Part shown: in pieces, positions 20,976 to 27,767 of the stretch
Layout: each line of letters opens with the position of its first letter
Numbering within the stretch: the stretch's first letter is position 1
From: Acinetobacter sp. TR3
GTDB taxonomy: Bacteria > Pseudomonadota > Gammaproteobacteria > Pseudomonadales > Moraxellaceae
Direction: 5' to 3'
Assembly (NCBI RefSeq): GCF_027105055.1
Contig: NZ_CP114264.1
Location: 2,976,001 to 3,040,000, forward strand
DNA length: 64,000 bases
Translations under genes and position numbers: made by a program
Notes under the pieces: generated by a model
What the model saw: the letters and a program-made list of their open reading frames with translations, nothing else
Told to the model about the DNA's origin: nothing
Databases searched by the model: none

Positions 20976-21004
20976 TTGACGTGTGAGCGCATTCGCCCTA
21001 ATAT
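20976..21004 (+). promoter_or_regulatory. promoter of the tRNA-Ala/tRNA-Glu unit
   Basis: TTGACG (20976-20981), a 17-nt spacer and TAATAT (20999-21004), followed by a G+C-rich discriminator, typical of stable-RNA promoters. The spacing to the tRNA 5' end is short. Confidence 0.8.
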
Positions 21005-21015
21005 TGCGCTCACAC
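20981..21015. repeat. 11-bp inverted repeat embedded in the tRNA promoter
   Basis: GTGTGAGCGCA (20981-20991) and its exact complement TGCGCTCACAC (21005-21015) are 13 nt apart. The left arm fills the promoter spacer and the right arm covers the discriminator and probable transcription start. No T-run follows, so this is not an intrinsic terminator of gltX. Confidence 0.8.
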
Positions 21016-21020
21016 AGACT

Positions 21021-21096
21021 GGGGTCATAGCTCAGTTGGTAGAGCGCTACAATGGCATTGTAGAGGTCAGCAGTTCGATCCTGCTTGGCTCCACCA
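21021..21096 (+). tRNA. tRNA-Ala (anticodon GGC)
   Basis: A full 76-nt cloverleaf with encoded CCA. The anticodon loop ATGGCAT gives GGC, and the acceptor stem contains the G3-U70 wobble pair that is the alanine identity element. Confidence 0.96.
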
Positions 21097-21122
21097 AACT
21101 TCAATTTGTGTTGCCTCAATAA

Positions 21123-21198
21123 GTCCCTATCGTCTAGAGGCCTAGGACATCGCCCTTTCACGGCGGTAACCGGGGTTCGAATCCCCGTAGGGACGCCA
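21123..21198 (+). tRNA. tRNA-Glu (anticodon TTC), copy 1
   Basis: 76-nt cloverleaf with encoded CCA; the anticodon loop CTTTCAC gives TTC. Identical in sequence to the copies at 22933 and 23046. Shares the promoter of tRNA-Ala, 26 nt upstream. Confidence 0.97.
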
Positions 21199-21314
21199 TA
21201 TTTATGCAAAATAATTAAAATTATAATTTTCAACTAAACATTCATTTATTCAGATTGCACATTTCAAAATTTTACATAAAATACTTGCTTCTCCACGCTT
21301 GGACAAATTGTGGT

Positions 21315-22721
21315 ATGCAATCTTCCAACTCAAATGCTACCTCTGAATCAAAAACATTAAAACGTGCAATGAGCACCCGTCACCTAGTTATGCTTTCATT
21401 AGGCGGTGCAATTGGTACAGGTTTATTTTTAGGTTCTGGAGAGGTCATCGCTCAAACGGGTCCTATCGGCGCAATTATTGCCTACTTTTTAGGTGGTTTA
21501 ATTGCCTATATGGTTATGCTCTGTTTAGGTGAGCTCGCAGTACATATGCCTGTGGCTGGATCTTTTGGCGCATACGCTCAAAAATATATTGGCCCAGGAA
21601 CGGGTTATATGATTTCTTGGCTGTATTGGCTGACATGGACCGCAACGCTTGGTACAGAATTTACTGCCGCAGCCTTACTCATGCAAGAATGGTTCCCTCA
21701 TATTTCGATGTGGATTTGGACCATTATTTTTGCGATTACAATTTTAGGATTAAATTTAAGTTCAACCCGCATTTTTGCTGAATCAGAGTTTTGGCTTGCA
21801 TTAGTCAAAGTCATTACCGTTATTGCCTTTATCCTTTTAGGTTTATGCGCAATTTTTGGTTTCATTCCATTCCAAGGCACTGAATCTGCACCGTTATTTC
21901 ATAACTTAACGGCACATGGTTGGTTTCCACAAGGTCTTTTTCCAATTTTCACCACGATGTTAATTGTTAACTTTGCCTTTTCTGGAACTGAACTCATTGG
22001 TGTTGCCGCAGGTGAAACCCAAAATCCAGCTGAAAATGTTCCTAAAGCAATTAATGCAGCAATTTGGCGACTATTAATTTTCTTTGTGGGTACGATTGTT
22101 GTTATTAGTGCATTACTTCCATTCCATGTAGCTGGCTTAGGTGGTGATGGGGTAAGCAGCAGTCCTTTCGTAACTGTATTTAAATACATCGGCATTCCAT
22201 ATGCTGACGATATTATTCGCTTCGTGATTATTACTGCCTTATTGTCCGCTGCAAACTCAGGTCTCTATGCGGCTTCCCGCATGATGTGGTCTTTATCTGA
22301 TCAACGCCAACTGCCAAGCATATTCTCAAAATTGTCTAAGAGTGGTACGCCTATCATTGCGCTAGTGGTAACCATGTTTGGCGCAATTCCCGGATTACTA
22401 TCTGAGCATTTTGCCCCAGAGACAATTTTCAAAAATTTACTAGGTGTTGCTGCATTTACCATGGTCATCGTGTGGATGAGTATTTGTTGGAGTCAGTTTA
22501 ACTTTAGACGCCAATGGTACAAGGCTGGACATTCAGCAAAAGATTTAAAATTTGCTGCACCACTTTATCCAATCGTTCCCATCTTAGGTTTTGTTTTCTG
22601 TTTAATTACAGGTCTCAGCATGGCATACGATCCTGAAATGCAGGCTGGTTTTATTGGATGTTTACTGTTTATTGCCGCTTGTTATTTAAGTTACTACGTT
22701 TTTTACCGTGATCGTAAATAA
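21315..22721 (+). CDS. amino acid permease, APC superfamily (AroP/LysP-like)
   Basis: Proton-coupled amino acid importer of the inner membrane. About twelve hydrophobic segments are visible. The signature of the amino acid transporter subfamily is present: RHLVMLSLGGAIGTGLFLGSG in helix 1, SFGAYAQKYIGPGTGYMISW around helix 3, and FSGTELIGVAAGETQNP near residue 240. The ATG at 21315 gives 468 residues, the usual size; an upstream TTG would add an atypical 20-residue tail. Substrate cannot be assigned from sequence. It sits between tRNA-Glu copies 1 and 2 and ends in its own terminator. Confidence 0.9.
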   Translation: MQSSNSNATSESKTLKRAMSTRHLVMLSLGGAIGTGLFLGSGEVIAQTGPIGAIIAYFLGGLIAYMVMLCLGELAVHMPVAGSFGAYAQKYIGPGTGYMISWLYWLTWTATLGTEFTAAALLMQEWFPHISMWIWTIIFAITILGLNLSSTRIFAESEFWLALVKVITVIAFILLGLCAIFGFIPFQGTESAPLFHNLTAHGWFPQGLFPIFTTMLIVNFAFSGTELIGVAAGETQNPAENVPKAINAAIWRLLIFFVGTIVVISALLPFHVAGLGGDGVSSSPFVTVFKYIGIPYADDIIRFVIITALLSAANSGLYAASRMMWSLSDQRQLPSIFSKLSKSGTPIIALVVTMFGAIPGLLSEHFAPETIFKNLLGVAAFTMVIVWMSICWSQFNFRRQWYKAGHSAKDLKFAAPLYPIVPILGFVFCLITGLSMAYDPEMQAGFIGCLLFIAACYLSYYVFYRDRK

Positions 22722-22734
22722 AATGGCAATAAAT

Positions 22735-22762
22735 AAAAAATGCAGCTTAGGCTGCATTTTTT
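22735..22762 (+). terminator. terminator after the permease gene
   Basis: Perfect stem AAAAAATGCAGC...GCTGCATTTTTT with a four-base loop and T-run. Confidence 0.88.
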
Positions 22763-22886
22763 ATTTAACTTAAATTAACTTACTTGACAATTTTACTTTA
22801 ACTTCCTTATTTTGATTATTTATTCTACGATATGTTTTATTTTTAGACACTCACAAGATTTTTTTGGATTTTCTTTGGAAAAGTGT

Positions 22887-22915
22887 TTGACACCCTACCC
22901 AATTCACCCTAATAT
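22887..22915 (+). promoter_or_regulatory. promoter of the tandem tRNA-Glu genes
   Basis: TTGACA (22887-22892), exactly 17 nt, TAATAT (22910-22915), then the first tRNA-Glu at 22933. A near-consensus stable-RNA promoter resembling that at 20976, but without the inverted repeat. Confidence 0.88.
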
Positions 22916-22932
22916 ACGCCCACCTCTGAAAC

Positions 22933-23008
22933 GTCCCTATCGTCTAGAGGCCTAGGACATCGCCCTTTCACGGCGGTAACCGGGGTTCGAATCCCCGTAG
23001 GGACGCCA
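22933..23008 (+). tRNA. tRNA-Glu (anticodon TTC), copy 2
   Basis: Identical to copy 1 over all 76 nt, with CCA encoded. Transcribed from the promoter at 22887. Confidence 0.97.
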
Positions 23009-23045
23009 ATATTTATTATTGTTTTCAGATGTATGCCTCATATAA

Positions 23046-23121
23046 GTCCCTATCGTCTAGAGGCCTAGGACATCGCCCTTTCACGGCGGTAACCGGGGTT
23101 CGAATCCCCGTAGGGACGCCA
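23046..23121 (+). tRNA. tRNA-Glu (anticodon TTC), copy 3
   Basis: Identical to copies 1 and 2; 37 nt after copy 2 and followed by a hairpin terminator. Confidence 0.97.
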
Positions 23122-23127
23122 AATTCT

Positions 23128-23158
23128 AAAAAGCCACTGCATTGACAGTGGCTTTTTT
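23128..23158. terminator. bidirectional terminator after the tRNA-Glu tandem
   Basis: Stem AAAAAGCCACTG...CAGTGGCTTTTTT with a six-base loop, A-rich on one side and T-rich on the other. It also ends the leftward gene at 23164. Confidence 0.88.
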
Positions 23159-23163
23159 ATTAC

Positions 23164-24099
23164 TTATTCACTTCCAATTCCAACTTGAACTTCTAAACGT
23201 CCAGACTGAACACGTAAGCCTCGGATCTCAAATTGATCAACTAATTGTTGTACCAATTCGCGACTCTCTTGCAAAATATTAAGTCCTGGCAAAATACTAA
23301 AATCAGTCAAGCTTAATAGCTTATCGACCATCCATGAGCGGTTATTAATGAAATCAATAAAACCCGCTTCTTCAAGGTCGATATACCATAAACGATGCCC
23401 TTCTTTTTGAATCCCCGGCACATCACGAATGAGATGATTGATCAAAAATGGGATCGGTAAGGAATTAATCACTTCAAAGCTGATATTACCAACACGTCTT
23501 GCTGCCCAATTTGTTAAAGTACCACCATGACGAATTTGCAAATCCAGATGCTCATCGACCTGACAAAGACGTAAATATTTTTCCTGCCCAATACGACATT
23601 CTAAAACATTGAATTCTAAAGACAGACGATATAGGAAGCGGCGATAGTGGCCATCTAATTCGATATGAAAGCGATCATTGCCACATTCAATTTTAATATC
23701 ATCAATTTCAGAACGATCCATACGTTTCCGAATTTGATTATTGAGCAGCATTTCAGGCAAATATAAGGTGAGGCTACTTTTTCCTAACGATGCACGTGCC
23801 ATTGCTAACGCAACTTGACGCGCTGCTTCGCTAGTTTCTGATACCATATCACGAACAGTATTTCGCATCCCTTCAACACCACGTTTGGTGTGATGGGTAA
23901 CTTGATCTAAGGCATCTAAGGCGGCATCTGCGACACCAGCGATATTACGAGAGGTATCACTCGCAAACTCAACAGCATCTTGTGCGTGCTGTAATGTCTT
24001 ATTGATTAACCGACGTGATAAAGACGGTTTTTCATCTGATGATTCTATATCTGCAGGCATAATATCGAACATTGCCTTTTTATCATCTTGTCGATTCAA
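23164..24099 (-). CDS. hypothetical protein with amphipathic N-terminal helix region
   Basis: A 311-residue cytoplasmic-looking protein that I do not recognise. Residues 30-110 are Ala/Asp/Thr-rich and predicted helical (QHAQDAVEFASDTSRN...ARQVALAMARAS), resembling amphipathic surface-binding helices. The rest alternates strands and helices and mentions no known catalytic motif. The TTG at 24099 is chosen because AGGGAG lies 6 nt upstream; the ATG at 24072 has a poorer site. No transmembrane helix or signal peptide. It lies 179 nt downstream of the larger unknown gene at 24279, on the same strand. Confidence 0.75.
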   Translation of the reverse strand: MNRQDDKKAMFDIMPADIESSDEKPSLSRRLINKTLQHAQDAVEFASDTSRNIAGVADAALDALDQVTHHTKRGVEGMRNTVRDMVSETSEAARQVALAMARASLGKSSLTLYLPEMLLNNQIRKRMDRSEIDDIKIECGNDRFHIELDGHYRRFLYRLSLEFNVLECRIGQEKYLRLCQVDEHLDLQIRHGGTLTNWAARRVGNISFEVINSLPIPFLINHLIRDVPGIQKEGHRLWYIDLEEAGFIDFINNRSWMVDKLLSLTDFSILPGLNILQESRELVQQLVDQFEIRGLRVQSGRLEVQVGIGSE

Positions 24100-24278
24100 G
24101 ATGTTCTCCCTCTTCCCTTTCTCAGCAACTCAATTTTGATATGAGCAACAATCTGTTTTATAAACTTATTGGCTGTTTTTATGTAGATTAGCATGCTATT
24201 TAGCGCAATTTGCGTCTTTTTGTTGCACACTTTTAAATTAATTTAATCGTCCATTTTCTAAATATGTTTCAGAAAACG

Positions 24279-25889
24279 TTACATTTCACCTTCTTCGAGC
24301 TGCACTTTTTCATCCGTATCTACTTTTAATAACATTTGATTCAGACGAAGTTGTTTATACTTTTCTAGCACAATTTCAATAGAAACAAGTTTTTCTTGTA
24401 TATCGCCTCGCTCTAAATGACCAACTTCTCGCAATGCCACCCAAGCGGCTTGCATTTTATCAAAGTCGTTCCCTTTCTCTAGTTTTTGTTGCATCCAATC
24501 AAATAAAGCTTGCGCACGTTGTTCAGCTTTAAATTGATAAGCAAATAAACCACTTGAAAGTGCAATTTCATTCAACTTACCCATCCAATTCAATTGTAAC
24601 TGTTGCGAGCAATAACGCTGCTTTACCAAATAAGGTTCTAAAATATTCTTTTGGAACATGTGAGCAAAGCTCACCATTTCATTGACAACAATATCTCGCT
24701 GCTCATATAAAGCAGGTCTTTCAACGTGTTGTTTATCAAGACGAAAGTCACCCAAAAATTGCATCAGCCCTTGCTCTAGAACTAGTTGTATTGGTCCTGA
24801 AATAATGGTCGGCTGTTGTTCATATTCAACTTTAGATAAAGCCTGTATAAATTCTTCACTTTGAATCGGCTCGACCAGCCATCTCCAAATATCCAGATCT
24901 TTTTGAATCGCCAACCATAACTTTAACAATAGGGTATCAGCCGACTGTTGATCATTTTTCAAAAGACGTAATAAGGCATTTTGTATCGCACTAGATTCTG
25001 CAAGACCTGCGAATACGAGCGGATGAGTTAAAAGTTGTGGCGCATTTGCAATCACTTCTTTATTGTAAGGAAGCTGAAAATCCCGTCCGCCTAGCATTCC
25101 GCCGATTGACTTGCCCAGTGAATTTAAGCTACGCCCAACATCTGCCAAAATATTCGTTTCTATCGCTTGCGTTTGCAATATCACTGCTGGCAACAAAGCA
25201 TTTACCGCAGATTTCAACGTTTTTAGATAGGTTTTTTGATCAACTGGTTTTTCAAATTTAGAGAGTAAATCAATTGCATATTCAACATCGCTTACATTAG
25301 GCATGTACTCAGACTGGTTGCGATTTACCAAACACGCTATATATGCATAAAAAGCAATTTCACTCCGCTGTATAGACTGCTGTGAAGCCCATTCATACTG
25401 TTTGATCGCTTCAGTATATTGTTCTGCGCCTGCATAGGCTTTTGCTAAAGCCACCGCATGTTTTGCACTTGGATATTGCTGTTGAAAATAGAGCAATAAA
25501 TCAATCTTAGGTTGTTGATCTAAACATTTATCTAGCTGACGTAAATAAAGATTGATTTGTGGCTGTGTCGGTTGAGGCACAACAAAATTGAGCTGATAAA
25601 CCAAACATTGTTCATACCATGCATGTTTTCTGGCATGAGATTCATAACTTGGAATAAATTCGTTTTCAATTAATTTGATGAGTTGTGATGTATATAGAAT
25701 ATCTTCATCTGTCTCATGCTGGAATTTCCATTGCTTTGGTAACGAGACTTTAAACAATTTTAAAAAGAAATTTGCACTTAAATCAGGACTCTCCATGCTA
25801 ACCAACATTAGCTTGTCTTGGGTCGAAAGATGACCTTCTCCCTTTTCGATGCGAGCTAATCGTAATTTTAGAAGTTTGGTAGGCAGCAT
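24279..25889 (-). CDS. hypothetical protein with TPR-like helical repeats
   Basis: A 536-residue protein, probably all-alpha and cytoplasmic. The segment about residues 140-200 (FQQQYPSAKHAVALAKAYAGAEQYTEAIKQYEWAS...) reads like tetratricopeptide helices. Another feature is a Gly-rich break GKSIGGMLGG near 265. No enzyme motif, signal peptide or membrane helix. Start ATG with AAGGA 5 nt upstream. I cannot name a family; a scaffold or chaperone-like role is only a guess from the TPR-like part. Confidence 0.75.
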   Translation of the reverse strand: MLPTKLLKLRLARIEKGEGHLSTQDKLMLVSMESPDLSANFFLKLFKVSLPKQWKFQHETDEDILYTSQLIKLIENEFIPSYESHARKHAWYEQCLVYQLNFVVPQPTQPQINLYLRQLDKCLDQQPKIDLLLYFQQQYPSAKHAVALAKAYAGAEQYTEAIKQYEWASQQSIQRSEIAFYAYIACLVNRNQSEYMPNVSDVEYAIDLLSKFEKPVDQKTYLKTLKSAVNALLPAVILQTQAIETNILADVGRSLNSLGKSIGGMLGGRDFQLPYNKEVIANAPQLLTHPLVFAGLAESSAIQNALLRLLKNDQQSADTLLLKLWLAIQKDLDIWRWLVEPIQSEEFIQALSKVEYEQQPTIISGPIQLVLEQGLMQFLGDFRLDKQHVERPALYEQRDIVVNEMVSFAHMFQKNILEPYLVKQRYCSQQLQLNWMGKLNEIALSSGLFAYQFKAEQRAQALFDWMQQKLEKGNDFDKMQAAWVALREVGHLERGDIQEKLVSIEIVLEKYKQLRLNQMLLKVDTDEKVQLEEGEM

Positions 25890-26218
25890 GCGAGTCCTTG
25901 CGCATTATTCAACACATTCAGTTCACAAATTAGCATGACTGATATTATTTTAGCGAACAGGTTTAGACGAGCTGCGACCGATATGGATTGCTCGAATCAA
26001 CTTAATATTAGACCTCTTGCAAAAGTCAAAAAATAATCAGATGTAAGTATTGATTTTATTAAGTTTGATCAATTCTAAAATCATTGAAAATAGCACTTAC
26101 GCAAGAGGTCTATTTTAAAGATAGTATAAAATAAGTAAGTTTATGTATTTGAACAACGTAGGATTTTAGCTTTTGCATAATTTTCGCTAAAATAAGCAAA
26201 ATACTATAGGAAATCTTT
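25890..26218. other. 329-nt intergenic region carrying a MITE-like element
   Basis: Divergent gap between the TPR-like gene and the zinc-ribbon gene. It contains the inverted-repeat element at 26009-26112. Downstream, at about 26170-26210, is an AT-rich stretch that should hold the promoter of the rightward gene; no clean -35/-10 pair is visible. Confidence 0.5.
26009..26112. mobile_element. MITE-like element with 12-bp terminal inverted repeats
   Basis: The ends TAGACCTCTTGC (26009-26020) and GCAAGAGGTCTA (26101-26112) are exact inverted copies, and similarity continues inward to 16 of 18 positions. The 104-bp unit has no ORF. The outer TA on each side may be a TA target duplication. The ends look like those of DDE-type insertion sequences (for example IS5/IS427 or IS630 groups), so this is probably a non-autonomous derivative; the parental element is not in the window. 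Confidence 0.65.
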
Positions 26219-26557
26219 ATGCAATATCGTTGCCCTAAATGCCAAAGCGTGAAAATTATGCCTGTAAGTCAAGGTGCCAACAGCCCTCGCCCTAATGTGC
26301 CTAAAAGCTTGGTGCTTTTAGTTCCTGCTATTTTTATTTTACTGGTGTTGGTGTTAATTAGTGTTGGAATGTGGATTTTTGGGCATGGCGCTGGTCAAGG
26401 CCTGCAAATTGCGACCGTTGCAGTATTTATTGTCTGTGTCATCGCGGGCATCTTATTTTGGCGAGATTTACCTGATTTCAAAATTTCAATGCAGGCTTTT
26501 ATGCAAGCGCAAAAGCATTGGAAATGTCGTGACTGTAATCACGAATGGCAAAACTAA
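26219..26557 (+). CDS. small zinc-ribbon membrane protein
   Basis: 112 residues with a CPKC knuckle at 5-8 and a CRDC knuckle near 103-106, which together would form a zinc ribbon, flanking two transmembrane helices (about 32-52 and 60-80). Both termini would therefore be cytoplasmic. Start ATG with AGGA 7 nt upstream. No function is known to me. Confidence 0.8.
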   Translation: MQYRCPKCQSVKIMPVSQGANSPRPNVPKSLVLLVPAIFILLVLVLISVGMWIFGHGAGQGLQIATVAVFIVCVIAGILFWRDLPDFKISMQAFMQAQKHWKCRDCNHEWQN

Positions 26558-26588
26558 CACGTTGCTCTAAATTCCAATTCACATCAGC

Positions 26589-27533
26589 TCAGTGCTGATG
26601 TGAATGAGTGTGTTGTTCATCTTCAACATGTTGATGAGTATGTTGACAATTCATTTCAGCATCATCTTCGATCTGTAAAGTCACTTCGGCAATACCATGT
26701 TCATGCGATAACATTTCAATTGCAGCACGATGCAACTGATTACGGTCAACCTTAGGTGCAAACAAATGTACGGTAAGATGAATATTCTTCGATGTAATTG
26801 CCCAGACCTTTAATTGGTGGATACTCTCAACACCATCTAATGTCAGTAAATCATTACGCAGTTTCTCAATATCAACTTCTTCTGGCACACCTTCTAATAA
26901 AATATTGATACTTTGTCTGAGCAAAATCCATGTTCTTGGTAAGACCCAGAAACCGATCGCAACTGCAATAATGGTATCAACCCAATACCAGTTGGTGTAA
27001 TAGATAATCACAGCACCAATAATGACGCCCACAGAACCTAATGCATCACTCAGCACTTCTAAATAAGCACCTTTCATGTTCAAACTTTCAGTCGCACTCG
27101 ACATTAGTATTTTCATGGAAATTAAATTAATAATTAAACCAATTGATGCGACCACCAACATGCCTATACTTTGAATTTCGGGCGGTTGGGTAAAACGTTG
27201 ATAGGCTTCGTAAAGAATATACATCGCCACAAAAAATAGCATAGATGCATTAAATAATGCCGCCAAAATCTCAAAACGCTGATAACCGAAGGTACGCTTA
27301 TCATCAGCAGGGCGTTTGGCAATTTTAATCGCTGCTAAAGCAATCGCTAATGCAGCGGCATCAGTAAACATATGTGCAGCATCGGAAAGTAATGCCAAAC
27401 TCTGTGTGATGATACCTGCGATAAATTCGATGACTAAAAAAGTCGTGGTCAGTATTAGCGCAATCGTTAGTTTTTTTGCATTGCCTTCTGTAACGGCGGC
27501 ATGACTATGATCATGCCCTTGATGTCCACTCAT
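26589..27533 (-). CDS. czcD: cation diffusion facilitator, zinc/cadmium/cobalt efflux
   Basis: Inner-membrane proton antiporter moving Zn(II) and related ions from cytoplasm to periplasm. Six transmembrane helices; metal-site motifs LLSDAAHMFTDAAA (HxxxD, helix 2) and LEVLSDALGSVG (helix 5). Histidine-rich at both ends (GHQGHDHSHAA and the C-terminal HTHQH...HTHSHQH), a feature of zinc CDF proteins. 314 residues. It lies downstream of czcA, in the canonical C-B-A-D order, but 234 nt separate them, so it may have its own promoter; a 12-bp palindrome AAGAAGCTTCTT at 27560-27571 lies in the expected promoter zone. Confidence 0.93.
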   Translation of the reverse strand: MSGHQGHDHSHAAVTEGNAKKLTIALILTTTFLVIEFIAGIITQSLALLSDAAHMFTDAAALAIALAAIKIAKRPADDKRTFGYQRFEILAALFNASMLFFVAMYILYEAYQRFTQPPEIQSIGMLVVASIGLIINLISMKILMSSATESLNMKGAYLEVLSDALGSVGVIIGAVIIYYTNWYWVDTIIAVAIGFWVLPRTWILLRQSINILLEGVPEEVDIEKLRNDLLTLDGVESIHQLKVWAITSKNIHLTVHLFAPKVDRNQLHRAAIEMLSHEHGIAEVTLQIEDDAEMNCQHTHQHVEDEQHTHSHQH

Positions 27534-27633
27534 GTTGGACTCCTTATCATTTTATAAGTAAGAAGCTTCTTTTATCTTGCTTACACTGCCTCGAATTAAA
27601 GCCTAAATCAAATGGTATGTGTATAGGTATCTT

Positions 27634-27726
27634 CCTACTTTGAAGGATCACAGTAGGCAAAATCCTTTGTAGGTCTGACGGTACATCCATGCTACCGCAG
27701 CCCTACAGGCGGCATCCATGCCGCCT
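27634..27726. repeat. three consecutive hairpins between czcA and czcD (REP-like element)
   Basis: Hairpin 1: CCTACT 27634-27639 with AGTAGG 27652-27657. Hairpin 2: TGTAGG 27668-27673 with CCTACA 27702-27707, enclosing CGGTA/TACCG. Hairpin 3: AGGCGGCAT-CC-ATGCCGCCT 27707-27726. Hairpins 2 and 3 share the loop motif CATCCATG. More G+C-rich than its surroundings, no T-run, no ORF. It resembles a repetitive extragenic palindrome unit more than a terminator. Confidence 0.65.
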
Positions 27727-27767
27727 ATCACAATAGCGAATACTGATTTAGATTCCGCTAAATGACA

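Noticed and set aside
21123..23121. Identical tRNA-Glu copies as att sites of an integrated island
   Set aside because: No integrase, direct-repeat tRNA fragment or atypical gene lies between them; the only gene is an ordinary permease.
26580..26602. CACATCAGC...GCTGATGTG hairpin over the czcD stop codon as a terminator
   Set aside because: No T-run on either strand; kept as an unassigned inverted repeat.
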